From assembly GCF_000754815.1 (NCBI RefSeq), contig NZ_KN150747.1, positions 3,561,549 to 3,625,548 on the forward strand: a stretch of DNA of 64,000 nucleotides, in the 5' to 3' direction. Made by a program: the position numbers and the translations under genes. The stretch comes from Yersinia ruckeri ATCC 29473. Its GTDB lineage: Bacteria; Pseudomonadota; Gammaproteobacteria; Enterobacterales; Enterobacteriaceae. Of this stretch, positions 29,886-39,361 are shown piece after piece. The notes under the pieces were generated by a model, which made no database searches, was not told the origin of the DNA, and worked only from the letters and a program-made list of their open reading frames with translations. The first letter of the stretch is position 1, and each line of letters starts with the position of its first letter.

Positions 29886-31022
29886 CTAGCCAAGTTCTCC
29901 ACAACTAGTCACTTCACTTTCATATAAATAATCTAAATCATCAATATACTTTATCGCCATAATTTTATTTTCAAAGTCATATTTGAAGCTTTTTATTTTA
30001 CCTTTTATATTTAAATTCGATAAGCAAAAGAAGAAATCATGATTGTAATATTTATCTTTCATCAGCACATAAGCATCATTTAATGAGCTAAATTCCTTAG
30101 ATTCTAGTGGTATAATATTTTTTGCATTTACAATAGTCTGATTGGTTAACTCAACCAACTCATCATAATTAATCGACTTATAGTAAATAGAATATAATTT
30201 GCTTGACGTTGTTAATAAAATAAAAAAAGAAAATGAAAGCAAAAATACATTTATCATACCTAATTTAAATACACCACGTTTAAATACATACAGACTATTT
30301 CCCTGTCGTGTTTTACTAATAATGCTATGTTTGATATCAAAGTTATTTGAAAATAATAACATTGCAGAGTAAGTACATAAGCGCTCACAACTAACTAAGT
30401 CATTATAAACAAAACCATCTAAATCATTTAGATTAATATTACTTTCGATGATATTTTTAATTTTACCAAGGTCTTCTTTATCGATAGAAAAACCACTACA
30501 TTTACCCGTTCTAACTAGCAGATTCCCTTCCAGTTCAATGGCACTCCATTGATCCTTTAAATATGGCAAACATAATACATCTGGGATAACGAAGTCAGGA
30601 TTGATATCTAACTCATAAAACCACCGTAGCCAATATTTAATCACATCCTTATTAATAGCCGCAATAGAATAAAGACCATCATCATAGTTAATCACACTCA
30701 CTTCCATATCATCGATATCAGTCGCGGTATAATCCTCCAAGGCATATTTAATAACATCAGTGCTGTTGATTATCTTTTTAAAATTAAACTCAAACGTGTG
30801 GAAAAGTATCTTTCTTGATGAGATTAAAATAATTATTCTAACATCCCAACCCACTCTTAAATCACGAATTAATTCGAGTAGTTCTAATTGACTATGGATA
30901 GTACCATTTTTATATTCGGCCAATTCTTGCCTTTGATACTGAAAAAGCCAGTCCATATATTCAGGCCTATCAATTGGGATTTTTATTAACAGTGTACCTG
31001 GATTTATTTTCCCCTCAGCCAT
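29886..31022 (-). CDS. gspL: Type II secretion protein GspL
   Basis: 378 residues. A cytoplasmic actin-like domain (about 1-245) that recruits the GspE ATPase, a single membrane helix (LGMINVFLLSFSFFILL, about 253-270) and a periplasmic domain that pairs with GspM. Slightly shorter than typical GspL (about 390-400). The ATG overlaps the gspK stop by eight bases, with GGGGAA upstream. Strongly AT-rich with many Asn and Ile codons compared with the backbone. Confidence 0.85.
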   Translation of the reverse strand: MAEGKINPGTLLIKIPIDRPEYMDWLFQYQRQELAEYKNGTIHSQLELLELIRDLRVGWDVRIIILISSRKILFHTFEFNFKKIINSTDVIKYALEDYTATDIDDMEVSVINYDDGLYSIAAINKDVIKYWLRWFYELDINPDFVIPDVLCLPYLKDQWSAIELEGNLLVRTGKCSGFSIDKEDLGKIKNIIESNINLNDLDGFVYNDLVSCERLCTYSAMLLFSNNFDIKHSIISKTRQGNSLYVFKRGVFKLGMINVFLLSFSFFILLTTSSKLYSIYYKSINYDELVELTNQTIVNAKNIIPLESKEFSSLNDAYVLMKDKYYNHDFFFCLSNLNIKGKIKSFKYDFENKIMAIKYIDDLDYLYESEVTSCGELG

Positions 31023-31979
31023 TTCCCCACCCTTTCATCTCATATCTACGCTGTGTTATATTTAAGGACTTCCCATCCAGCCTGAATAAAGTTACCAATC
31101 TATACTGCCCAGAGTCACTCACTAATGATGAGCCAGCTTTGATATAATTATATTCAGTTGATAATAGCATTCTTGCATAAGATAATAATTCTTTTCTTAC
31201 CTCTAAAGGAGTTCCTTTCAATAAAAAACCCATAAAATCACTCACACTTTTCCATCCATTAACCGGAATGGCATTTACTGTTTTAACGATGTTATCCTTC
31301 GGTATTTTACCTAGCATAATGGCTGATAAAAAATCAACATGATTTTCATTAAGGGAATTTATATTAATCAGACTTCTGTCATCTGGTAATATACATATCA
31401 CCTCCTTGATCTTATTAAATACCTCCTCCGTCACACCAGGAATAAGTAAAATATCATTATTAGATTGAAACCTATAACTATCATTCAGAGGCAGTGAAGA
31501 CAGTGCAATATTATAATTCGCATCATCTCTCATAACAGCATGATTAGTTAATTGATTAATGCCATCTAATACGTTTTTTTATCATACTGATCTATTCCAA
31601 CATCATCTAGAATTTTACCAATTGCAGCATAATAGTACTTTTCTTTTATCTTAACCGCAGTTGAATCTGTAAAAGATAGCAAAGCATTTAAATTTAGACA
31701 TTCAGTGATAGAATATAAATCAACATTGATATGTTTTTCATCCAAAATTATCAACTCATCTTTAAACAGTTTAATATCATTAGAATGATTATATATCTTT
31801 CTTAACACTATATTCTCAGCATTCAAAAGTAATTCTTTCTCTCGCTGAAGTGAGATAGTCAACTGAGTTAGGCTATATACATTAAACCAATATTCCTTTA
31901 CTGATAAGGCGATCATACTGAGTAAAGATGTAATCAGAATAACAAATAGCAATGCAACGCCTGATTGGTTTACTTCCAT
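31015..31979 (-). pseudogene. gspK: GspK pseudopilin, reading frame broken at an A7 tract
   Basis: Two adjoining frames together give a full GspK-sized product of about 310 residues. The first (from 31979 to a stop at 31566) has the leader MEVNQSG then VALLFVILIT and the GspK block CLNLNAL. The second (31015-31533 and upstream) has LLIPGVTEEVFNKI, ININSLNENHVDFL and GWKSVSDFMGFL. They join if one extra A is read at the A7 run at 31574-31580: the joined text is DQYDKKNVLDGINQLTNHAV. A -1 ribosomal slip on AAAAAAAC or transcript slippage would do this, as would an error in the sequence. GspK caps the pseudopilus tip with GspI and GspJ. A TTG start at 31991 is an alternative. Confidence 0.8.
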
Positions 31980-31987
31980 AATTAATC

Positions 31988-32608
31988 TCAATTAGCCATA
32001 TTTAACCTTATTAACTTACTAACCCGACCTATATCTTCAATATATAATATAATCAAAATAGCTTCAGGGACTTTACCATCATCACTCCATGCTGACGTCC
32101 ACACGCCATCATGGTATAACTCAATATTAAACGTACTTACTCGATGAATAATAGGAACTACTGAATTTTTTTTTGATGCCTCTGTTATATATATAGGTTT
32201 ATTTGATTTTTCACCACGAACTCTCTCAAGAACATTATCCTTTAACCGATATCCCACTCTTTCTAGCTCTGGTCTTCGGAAAAAACCATCATAATTAAAC
32301 CAATTATTACGAATAAACTCTACCCCATGACTATCGCTATCAATAACACCTTCACCTGCGGAAAAGTTTTTAATCATTTCATTATTGCCACCATCTTTTT
32401 TTAATATAATTGCATGACTTAAATCTCTTTCTAACATATAAAATACATATTTTATCTCCGCTATCCTTTCAGTCTGGAGCTTGAAATTTATTTCTGTATT
32501 CAAAGAATTCTGTAAAACGAAATATGCAGTCAAGCTCAGTAGCGAAAAAATACTTATCGTCAGCAACACTTCTATTAATGTAAAACCAGCAGAGTCGTAT
32601 TTTTTCAT
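31988..32608 (-). CDS. gspJ: Minor pseudopilin GspJ
   Basis: 206 residues. Prepilin leader MKKYDSAG then FTLIEVLLTISIFSLLSLTAYFVLQNSL, with Glu at +5. Conserved GspJ features include the ERDLSHAI block and a Gly/Asp-rich C-terminal domain. It forms the pseudopilus tip with GspI and GspK. The ATG shares one base with the gspI stop (TAATG), implying coupling. Confidence 0.88.
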   Translation of the reverse strand: MKKYDSAGFTLIEVLLTISIFSLLSLTAYFVLQNSLNTEINFKLQTERIAEIKYVFYMLERDLSHAIILKKDGGNNEMIKNFSAGEGVIDSDSHGVEFIRNNWFNYDGFFRRPELERVGYRLKDNVLERVRGEKSNKPIYITEASKKNSVVPIIHRVSTFNIELYHDGVWTSAWSDDGKVPEAILIILYIEDIGRVSKLIRLNMAN

Positions 32609-32988
32609 TATCTTACAATATAGTACCTAGAGTAAAAATATTCATTACCTTTCATCTCGTTGCTTCTCAGGTTAATTTCAAGGATATGAATATCATAGCC
32701 ATTGTCGTAATTAATATTTAAGTTCCAGTTCCATTTTTGCCCAGCCATTTCAGTAGTTCCAGAATCAACGTAACTATTTAATTCCGGTTTTATTATTAAT
32801 ATTTCATTCACAATATTTTCAGCCACCAACGTCATAAATACACTATCTTTGATACTATAAAGAGAAAGTAAATTTTGACCAAGAAAACCCAACAAGGACA
32901 GTGCAGCCATTGAGAATATAGCTGAAGCGATCATAACTTCCAATAATGTCATACCATTACTCTTCTTTAATATCGTCACTAAAACCAT
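32608..32988 (-). CDS. gspI: Minor pseudopilin GspI
   Basis: 126 residues. Leader ends in KSNG, mature protein begins MTLLEVMIASAIFSMAALSLLGF, with Glu at +5. The GspI signature region VAENIVNE and the WNWNLN stretch are present. It overlaps gspH by 32 bases. GspI nucleates the GspI-J-K tip complex. Confidence 0.88.
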   Translation of the reverse strand: MVLVTILKKSNGMTLLEVMIASAIFSMAALSLLGFLGQNLLSLYSIKDSVFMTLVAENIVNEILIIKPELNSYVDSGTTEMAGQKWNWNLNINYDNGYDIHILEINLRSNEMKGNEYFYSRYYIVR

Positions 32989-33535
32989 CAGATGTTTTGA
33001 TTAGGTAAATGTCATCACCAAAATAATTAACTCTAAAACTAGAATGTTCATCAAATATAATTATTGATAACAATCCAATATTATCATCAGGAAAGAATAT
33101 AAATGATAAAATTTCCTCTTCCCTAGTAACTGAATCAATATTTATATTATCCCAGTATTTTTTTTCCACTTTAAAATTAGAGTATTTCAGTTTGCCTGCT
33201 AGTTTATTAATACCATTATATTCCTGGACCCAATATTTCCCTTTCCAGATATTACTTTCTTTTACCACCTCTGAACTCACACACTCAATTAAACATAACC
33301 GTAATATCATCCACTCATCATCCTTTATAGAAATCCCATATACATCGTGAGAATAATATAGTTTATCTTTCATTTTCTTTAATGAGTAAAATAATTTTTC
33401 AGCATCTTTTAATGCACCTTGCGATGCATGGGGTATATTAATCATGGCTAACGATGACAAATATGACAATACTAACACAATCAAAATAACTTCTAATAAA
33501 GTAAAACCATGAGAATGGGTGAAGTTAACGCTCAC
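32957..33535 (-). CDS. gspH: Minor pseudopilin GspH
   Basis: 192 residues. The start is GTG at 33535, inside the end of gspG (11-base overlap). Leader MSVNFTHSHG then FTLLEVILIVLVLSYLSSLAMI. GspH links the tip complex to the GspG fibre. The soluble domain is diverged, with a C-terminal IKEE tail overlapping gspI. Confidence 0.86.
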   Translation of the reverse strand: MSVNFTHSHGFTLLEVILIVLVLSYLSSLAMINIPHASQGALKDAEKLFYSLKKMKDKLYYSHDVYGISIKDDEWMILRLCLIECVSSEVVKESNIWKGKYWVQEYNGINKLAGKLKYSNFKVEKKYWDNINIDSVTREEEILSFIFFPDDNIGLLSIIIFDEHSSFRVNYFGDDIYLIKTSDGFSDDIKEE

Positions 33536-33974
33536 TTTTGATCAACTCTTCTGATATCCAATTACCTATATCATCAGATGTATTTATTTCGCCATCAGGC
33601 CCTTTAGAAAAGACATCTATTACATTATGGACGCCAGGATTTTTAATTAAATACTCATTACCCCAAGGGTCTTTAGGCAATCTACGCAAGTAACCATTAC
33701 TTCTATAGTTAACAGGTAATGGCGACTCAATAGGCCTAGTTACTAATGAAATAATCCCTTGTTCGTCTGATGGATAAATACCATTATCCAATTTATACAT
33801 ATCCAAAGCATTTTCTAATGTTGATATATCACTTATTACCTTCTGTATATCAACTTTATCTTTGTTAGCCATCAAATTTGGTATAGTCAAACTCGCTAAC
33901 AATCCGAGTATCACTATAACTATCATAACCTCTAGTAACGTAAAACCGTTAAATTTAACACTTACAACTGACAT
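33525..33974 (-). CDS. gspG: Major pseudopilin GspG
   Basis: 149 residues, the best conserved pseudopilin. Leader MSVVSVKFNG, mature start FTLLEVMIVIVILGLLASLTIPNLM. Later blocks LENALDMYKLDNGIYPSDEQGI, LPKDPWGNEYLI and FSKGPDGEINTSDDIGNW give the calcium-binding C-terminal loop of GspG. It polymerises into the pseudopilus after prepilin peptidase cleavage. 22 bases downstream of gspF. Confidence 0.93.
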   Translation of the reverse strand: MSVVSVKFNGFTLLEVMIVIVILGLLASLTIPNLMANKDKVDIQKVISDISTLENALDMYKLDNGIYPSDEQGIISLVTRPIESPLPVNYRSNGYLRRLPKDPWGNEYLIKNPGVHNVIDVFSKGPDGEINTSDDIGNWISEELIKSER

Positions 33975-33996
33975 ATCTATGCCTATATTTTGAAAT

Positions 33997-35184
33997 TTAA
34001 ATGGAGTTATTTAGCAAAAAAATAGGTTGTAGGATTGATAACACAATAAAAAAAACAAATGATGCCATTATAACTATAACTGTCGGTTCAATTATATTGA
34101 TAACAACTGAAATTAGTTGAATGAGTTCTTCCTCTTGGATTTCTGCCGTTTTTTCCAACATAGCGTTTAATTCACCACTTTTTTCTCCTGCCGAAATCAT
34201 ATGCCGCGTTAGTGGTGAAAATATATCAACCTGCGCTAATGCAAATGAGAGACTGCGGCCTTCACTGACTAACTCAGTTGCACATTCAACTTTATATTTT
34301 AGATGGTTATTGGTTAATACTGATAAGCTAATTATCATAGACTGTAATAATGGAACTCCACTTGAGTTGAGTGTTGACAACGTTCTGGCATAACGGGCTG
34401 AATTTACCCCGCTGATCACTCCTCCTATGATAGGTAGCGATAAAATTAATTTATGCATTTTTATTTTAACTTCTTTATTTTTAAAACAAAACACACTAAA
34501 AATGAAAGTTAACAAAATAGAAAATAACAATAATAATCCATAATTTTTAATAAAATCACTTATTGATAATAATAATTTAGTGGAAAATGGAAGTTCCTGC
34601 CCCATATAAATAAACTGTTCTAATACTTTCGGTACGACAACAGAAAGCAATATAGATATTACACCGATAGACACGAGTAGTAATGCACATGGATAGATTA
34701 ATGACTGGACTAATTTATTTTTTACTCTTTGTGTTTCCTCTATATTATCAGCGAGACGATGAAGAGTTACACCCAAGTGTCCAGATGTTTCTCCAGCGGT
34801 TATCATCGAATGATAAAGAATATTGAAAGCTCTAGGGAACAACATAATTGATTCAGATAAAGAATGGCCTGATGTTATTTTTTCTTTTATCTTAAATATT
34901 ATATTTAATACTGACTTGTTATCGGTTTGATTGGCGATAGTGTCTAAAGCTTCATCAATGGCAATAGAAGATGAAATTAAAGTAGCTAATTGCCTAGTGA
35001 AGGTGATTAATTCACTTTTACTTATTCTTTTGTTGTTTTTGTTTTTTTTAACCATGTGAATCTTCAACAAAATTAAATTCATTACCCTAATTTCTCTTCT
35101 GGCATTAACTATATTTTCAGCTTTTATCATTCCATTATACTTTTTACCCTCTTTGGTTAACGCGCGATATCTAAATGTAGCCAT
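33997..35184 (-). CDS. gspF: Type II secretion inner-membrane platform protein GspF
   Basis: About 395 residues with two repeated T2SSF domains and three membrane helices. MATFRYRALTKEGKKYNG at the start, FTRQLATLISSSIAIDEALDTIANQ, the GHLGVTLHRLADNIE block and the C-terminal EPTVIVIMASFVFFIVLSILQPIF are diagnostic. The ATG at 35190 abuts GGGAGG; the one at 35184 has six bases of spacing and is preferred. It overlaps the end of gspE by 14 bases. Confidence 0.93.
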   Translation of the reverse strand: MATFRYRALTKEGKKYNGMIKAENIVNARREIRVMNLILLKIHMVKKNKNNKRISKSELITFTRQLATLISSSIAIDEALDTIANQTDNKSVLNIIFKIKEKITSGHSLSESIMLFPRAFNILYHSMITAGETSGHLGVTLHRLADNIEETQRVKNKLVQSLIYPCALLLVSIGVISILLSVVVPKVLEQFIYMGQELPFSTKLLLSISDFIKNYGLLLLFSILLTFIFSVFCFKNKEVKIKMHKLILSLPIIGGVISGVNSARYARTLSTLNSSGVPLLQSMIISLSVLTNNHLKYKVECATELVSEGRSLSFALAQVDIFSPLTRHMISAGEKSGELNAMLEKTAEIQEEELIQLISVVINIIEPTVIVIMASFVFFIVLSILQPIFLLNNSI

Positions 35185-36682
35185 TGACATCCTCCCGCGT
35201 AACTCTAAGTACCTCCTCTACTGAGGTAATACCTTGAATGATTTTATCTATACCATCATTCTTAATATCTTTTACTAATTCTCTCGCCAATCGTTCCAGC
35301 TCTATTTCACCATTGCCTTTATAAATTGACTTCCTCATCTTATCATCAAGGATAACTAATTCATGGATGACCGTTCTCCCTCGGTATCCGATATAATTAC
35401 ATTTTTCACAACCCTTACTTTTATACCCAGACATTTTCTCTAATTTATTTTTATCTGACTGTTTTATTTCCAGGTCCAACGGTGAGAAAACGTATGGCAC
35501 TCTACAATAGACACACAGTTTTCGAACCAAGCGCTGAGATAAAACAGCCAGTAATGAACTGGATAACATATAAGCCTCTACACCCATATCTTTTAAACGT
35601 GTTATCGTTCCTGCCGCGGTATTAGTATGCAGTGTAGATAATACAAGGTGTCCGGTTAGAGAGGCTTGCGTAGCAATTCTTGCCGTTTCTGAATCTCGTA
35701 TTTCACCAATAAGAATAACATCAGGATCTTGACGTAAAATAGCACGAAGTCCTTTAGAGAAGGTCATGCCCGCTTTAGCATTTACTTGGGTTTGTGCTAT
35801 CCCATCTAAATCAAACTCAATAGGATCCTCTATCGTCATAATGTTCCTAACACTACGATCTATTTCCATCAAGGCTGCATATAATGTGGTACTTTTACCT
35901 GATCCAGTTGGCCCGGTAACCAGTATTATTCCATGAGGTTGCTGAACCAACCTCTTGATTAATTTATAGCTTTTCTGGTTAATCCCCAGAGTTTCAAGAT
36001 CTAACTTCACACTATTCTTGTCCAGTATACGCAGTACAGCACGTTCACCGTGACTGGAAGGCAATGTTGACACTCTGATATCTAAAGCTCTCCCCCCCAT
36101 TCGTAGTGCAATGCGCCCATCCTGTGGAACCCGTTTTTCAGCAATATCCAGTTTTGCCATGACCTTTATCCTAGATATAAGCAAGGATGCTAGCCTCGGA
36201 GGTGGCTCAAGGACTTTACTTAACACACCGTCAATCCGAAAACGAATTATTAGCCTCCGTTCAAAAGGTTCAATATGAATATCTGAAGCAACTTCTTTTA
36301 TCGCTTGAGAAATCATTACGTTGATAAGACGTATAATAGGAGCCTCATCTACCGTGTTTAAAAGATCTTCATCTTTAGGCAATTGTTCGATCAGTGTTCC
36401 AAGATCTAGCTCATTACCAATATCATCCATAATCTGCTGGGCTTGTTGAGTATCATTCTGATAGAAATCAACTAAGTTCTGTTCAAACTCTTCATCCGGT
36501 AACAGAGTTAACTCAATTTTTCCTGAAGCAACCCTATAAGCCTCTAAAAAATCGTCAAATATCACAGAACTACGGCAAATTAGATTACATCCTATGGGAG
36601 TAGGAATAATTAAAGCCCCATGCTCCTTTGCCCAACTAAATGGCAATACTTTGTATTTTGATGCAGGAAGTAACTCATTCAA
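35171..36682 (-). CDS. gspE: Type II secretion ATPase GspE
   Basis: Hexameric cytoplasmic ATPase that drives pseudopilus assembly. About 503 residues. It has an N-terminal GspL-binding domain, then Walker A GPTGSGKST near residue 258, Asp and His boxes, Walker B ILIGEIRDSETA and a four-Cys zinc element (CVYC ... CEKC) near 395-425. The preferred start is TTG at 36682, with AGGAGG five bases upstream; GTG at 36688 directly abuts the Shine-Dalgarno. It follows gspD by a few bases. All catalytic motifs are intact. Confidence 0.94.
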   Translation of the reverse strand: MNELLPASKYKVLPFSWAKEHGALIIPTPIGCNLICRSSVIFDDFLEAYRVASGKIELTLLPDEEFEQNLVDFYQNDTQQAQQIMDDIGNELDLGTLIEQLPKDEDLLNTVDEAPIIRLINVMISQAIKEVASDIHIEPFERRLIIRFRIDGVLSKVLEPPPRLASLLISRIKVMAKLDIAEKRVPQDGRIALRMGGRALDIRVSTLPSSHGERAVLRILDKNSVKLDLETLGINQKSYKLIKRLVQQPHGIILVTGPTGSGKSTTLYAALMEIDRSVRNIMTIEDPIEFDLDGIAQTQVNAKAGMTFSKGLRAILRQDPDVILIGEIRDSETARIATQASLTGHLVLSTLHTNTAAGTITRLKDMGVEAYMLSSSLLAVLSQRLVRKLCVYCRVPYVFSPLDLEIKQSDKNKLEKMSGYKSKGCEKCNYIGYRGRTVIHELVILDDKMRKSIYKGNGEIELERLARELVKDIKNDGIDKIIQGITSVEEVLRVTREDVNGYI

Positions 36683-36692
36683 TTCCACCTCC

Positions 36693-38717
36693 TTATTTTT
36701 TGTAAAAATCTCTCATATCATTTATGATACTTATTAACTCTTTACTTGTTTTTTTGTCTAAATTAAATAAAATATTATTTCCATTGCATCTACTACTCAT
36801 GTCGTTCTCGCTAATACATAAATTCCAATCATTATTTTTTTCATTAAAAGTTTTAGACTTTTCCGATGTGGTAGAAAGGTAATCATCTGACTCTCTAATT
36901 ATTGTCGGCTTAATGAAAAGTATTAGATTTCTTTTTTCAATCTTCTCTTTTTTTTGTCTAAATAAATTACCAATAATAGGAATGTCGCCTAATAATGGGA
37001 TCTTATTTATAACATTAGATACCTTCTTATCTAGCAAACCACCAACGACAACTGTTTCTCCACTTTTAACCAATACCGCATTATTTACCACCCTTTTATT
37101 GAATGTAGAACCTATGTTATCTTTATCTACATTCGAGTTTTCGGCAACGCTAGATACTTCCTGTCTAATTTCCAATAAAACAGAGTCACCTTTATTTATC
37201 TGAGGTTTTACCTTTAGCATAATACCAACTGACTGCCTGGATATTGTATTGTATACCTTATCAGTAGATGTAGTTTGCTGAGATGATAAAACAGGGACTT
37301 CCTGCCCTACACTAAATTCAGCATCCATATTATCCAGAGTAACGATACTCGGTGTTGCCAGTATTTCGTTGCTTGAATTTGTTGCAAGGGCAGTAAATAA
37401 ACCAGACCAATTCCCTCTATAGAACCCCGTTGTGAGCCCACTGATCCCATTTGCGATAGAGGTAACACCATTTTGAATATTACCCAAGTTGGACTTGTTA
37501 TAACTAATAAAACCACCCACTTTTTTCTGCTTAGTATCCCATTGAATACCAAGATTAATACCTTCCCCATCTTGGGCTTCAACAATAATAGCTTCAACCA
37601 ATACCTGTGCACGTCTGATATCTAACTTCTCTATTACTTTCTCAAGATCATACATCACATTCGGAGAGGCTGTTATTATCAATGAATTTGTTTGATCATC
37701 AGCTTTTATCATTGATTTTTTTATAGTATTACTTATATGTGATACTTTTTTCTTTTCATCCTTAATGCTCACACTGACACCATTTAAAACATCTAATAGC
37801 TTCTCTGCTTTTGCATACTTCAGATAAATAACCTTAGTATTACCATGTGATATCTGCTCTTTATCCAGTTTCTTTATCATAGATTCAGCACTTTTACGTG
37901 AGGCCGGATCACCACTGATAAGGATTGAATTAGTTCTTTCATCAGCGACTACTTTTACCATCTGTGCAGTATCTTGCTTTCCTGCCACATTTGGTCTCAG
38001 AAGCTCAGTAACCAGTTTTGTTACTTCAGTAGCAGAAGCATAAGCCAGTTTATACATATCGACCGAAGACTCTCCCTCACGATCAAATTCACTGATGATC
38101 TCCACCAGACGTTTAACTGTACCCGCTCGTCCTGTGATGAGTAATGAGTTTGTTGGTTCATAATGTGCAACACTGCCAGAATCTGTATTATCATTTAACT
38201 GCCGTAATAATGGAGTTACATTCTTAGCTGAGATATATTTCAATGGGATTATTCTATTTATTAACTCATCACCATTAAAGATATCATCTTTCATTAAAAT
38301 AGGCGGCGCTGAACTTTTAGCCCTTTTGGATGGGATGACTTTTAATATATTGTTTGGCATCTCCAACACAGTGAATCCGTGAACATCAAGTACATTCAAA
38401 AAGAATTGATAGTACTTTTCTTTATCCAACCTTTCGTAACTTCTGACTGATATGAGACCTTGCACCTTTGGATCTATTATTATAGTTTTATTTAGACTTT
38501 TACTGACTGTATTTATAAACTCCTTTATATCCGCATCATTAAATTTAACAGAAAAATCTGATGAATAAGCATTAGATGTATATATTACAAAAACTAGAGT
38601 TACAAGTACTCTGCCACTTTTACCTCCCCCCCCATTGATAAAAATGCAAATAAAATAAAAAAGAAATGAATTATAATAGTAGAATATTATATTTGAACGC
38701 CCCGCAAAATCAGCCAT
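36693..38717 (-). CDS. gspD: Type II secretin GspD with an unusual N-terminal extension
   Basis: Outer-membrane secretin forming the exit channel, 674 residues. Domain order N0 (FSVKFNDADIKEFINTVSKSLNKTIIIDP), N1-N3 repeats, then the secretin core (NLGIQWDTKQ; VPVLSSQQT; VVVGGLLDKKVSN; LGDIPIIGNLFR). The N-terminus is odd. The ATG at 38717 has GAGG only two bases away, and a normal signal peptide (KSGRVLVTLVFVIYTSNAYS) begins only about 33 residues in, directly after GGGG encoded by a G8 tract at 38626-38633. With nine Gs an ATG right at the tract would open a compact 25-residue signal peptide. A dedicated pilotin is not seen. Confidence 0.9.
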   Translation of the reverse strand: MADFAGRSNIIFYYYNSFLFYFICIFINGGGGKSGRVLVTLVFVIYTSNAYSSDFSVKFNDADIKEFINTVSKSLNKTIIIDPKVQGLISVRSYERLDKEKYYQFFLNVLDVHGFTVLEMPNNILKVIPSKRAKSSAPPILMKDDIFNGDELINRIIPLKYISAKNVTPLLRQLNDNTDSGSVAHYEPTNSLLITGRAGTVKRLVEIISEFDREGESSVDMYKLAYASATEVTKLVTELLRPNVAGKQDTAQMVKVVADERTNSILISGDPASRKSAESMIKKLDKEQISHGNTKVIYLKYAKAEKLLDVLNGVSVSIKDEKKKVSHISNTIKKSMIKADDQTNSLIITASPNVMYDLEKVIEKLDIRRAQVLVEAIIVEAQDGEGINLGIQWDTKQKKVGGFISYNKSNLGNIQNGVTSIANGISGLTTGFYRGNWSGLFTALATNSSNEILATPSIVTLDNMDAEFSVGQEVPVLSSQQTTSTDKVYNTISRQSVGIMLKVKPQINKGDSVLLEIRQEVSSVAENSNVDKDNIGSTFNKRVVNNAVLVKSGETVVVGGLLDKKVSNVINKIPLLGDIPIIGNLFRQKKEKIEKRNLILFIKPTIIRESDDYLSTTSEKSKTFNEKNNDWNLCISENDMSSRCNGNNILFNLDKKTSKELISIINDMRDFYKK

Positions 38718-38748
38718 ATCCTCACCAAAAAAAATATAATTGCATTTA

Positions 38749-39309
38749 TTAGTTTATATTCATAGAGAAATATCCATCTTTGTTTTTTACCACTATCCCA
38801 TTATCGAATATCCGGATGACTTTCGAATCACCATCATCAAATACATCGTTAGTTAAATATGTTTTATGCCCTCTATTGGTCGATACTATCGATATTGACA
38901 TTCTTGGGTCGGAACTTACGAGTATCCCGACCAGACTCTCTTTCCCTGTATATGCTGGTGATAAAAGAAGGGTTTCATCATCAATGTTCTCATCAGAGTT
39001 CTTAGCACCGAGATAATCATGATTTTCTTTTCTTTGCCCAAACAGATTCATGTTTTTTATCTTATTCATGGTGAGTTTTATATTATCAATTTCATTATCC
39101 CCATCATTTCCAACTTTTGTATATTCATTTACAAATAATGAATGCACCTCAGAATATTCACTATTATGATGGAGTACTACCTCCTCTATTAATTCATATC
39201 CTTTATGTAAAGACAAAAAAAATAATGCTGCTGAAAAAATCAATAAATAAGAGTCTACTGATAATAAGAAGGTGGTCATGCTTACTTTAATTTTTAAAAA
39301 GTCAAACAT
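38749..39309 (-). CDS. gspC: Type II secretion protein GspC, short form
   Basis: About 186 residues. A short cytoplasmic start, one membrane helix (about 10-32) and a periplasmic homology region (ETLLLSPAYTGKESLVGILVSSDPRMSIS, then HKTYLTNDVFDDGDSKVIRIFDNGIVV) that links GspD to the inner-membrane platform. Typical GspC proteins run to 270-300 residues and end in a PDZ or coiled-coil domain; this one stops after the homology region. The ATG at 39309 has GAGGG seven bases before it. It lies 32 bases upstream of gspD and 53 bases after the regulator gene. Confidence 0.82.
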   Translation of the reverse strand: MFDFLKIKVSMTTFLLSVDSYLLIFSAALFFLSLHKGYELIEEVVLHHNSEYSEVHSLFVNEYTKVGNDGDNEIDNIKLTMNKIKNMNLFGQRKENHDYLGAKNSDENIDDETLLLSPAYTGKESLVGILVSSDPRMSISIVSTNRGHKTYLTNDVFDDGDSKVIRIFDNGIVVKNKDGYFSMNIN

Positions 39310-39361
39310 CACCACACCCTCATAAATATTATATAATTATACTTTCTATTTTATTACACAC

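Noticed and set aside
31015-31533. Second half of gspK as an independent gene
   Set aside because: Its ATG has no ribosome site and its content is the C-terminal half of GspK, so it is the continuation of the broken frame.
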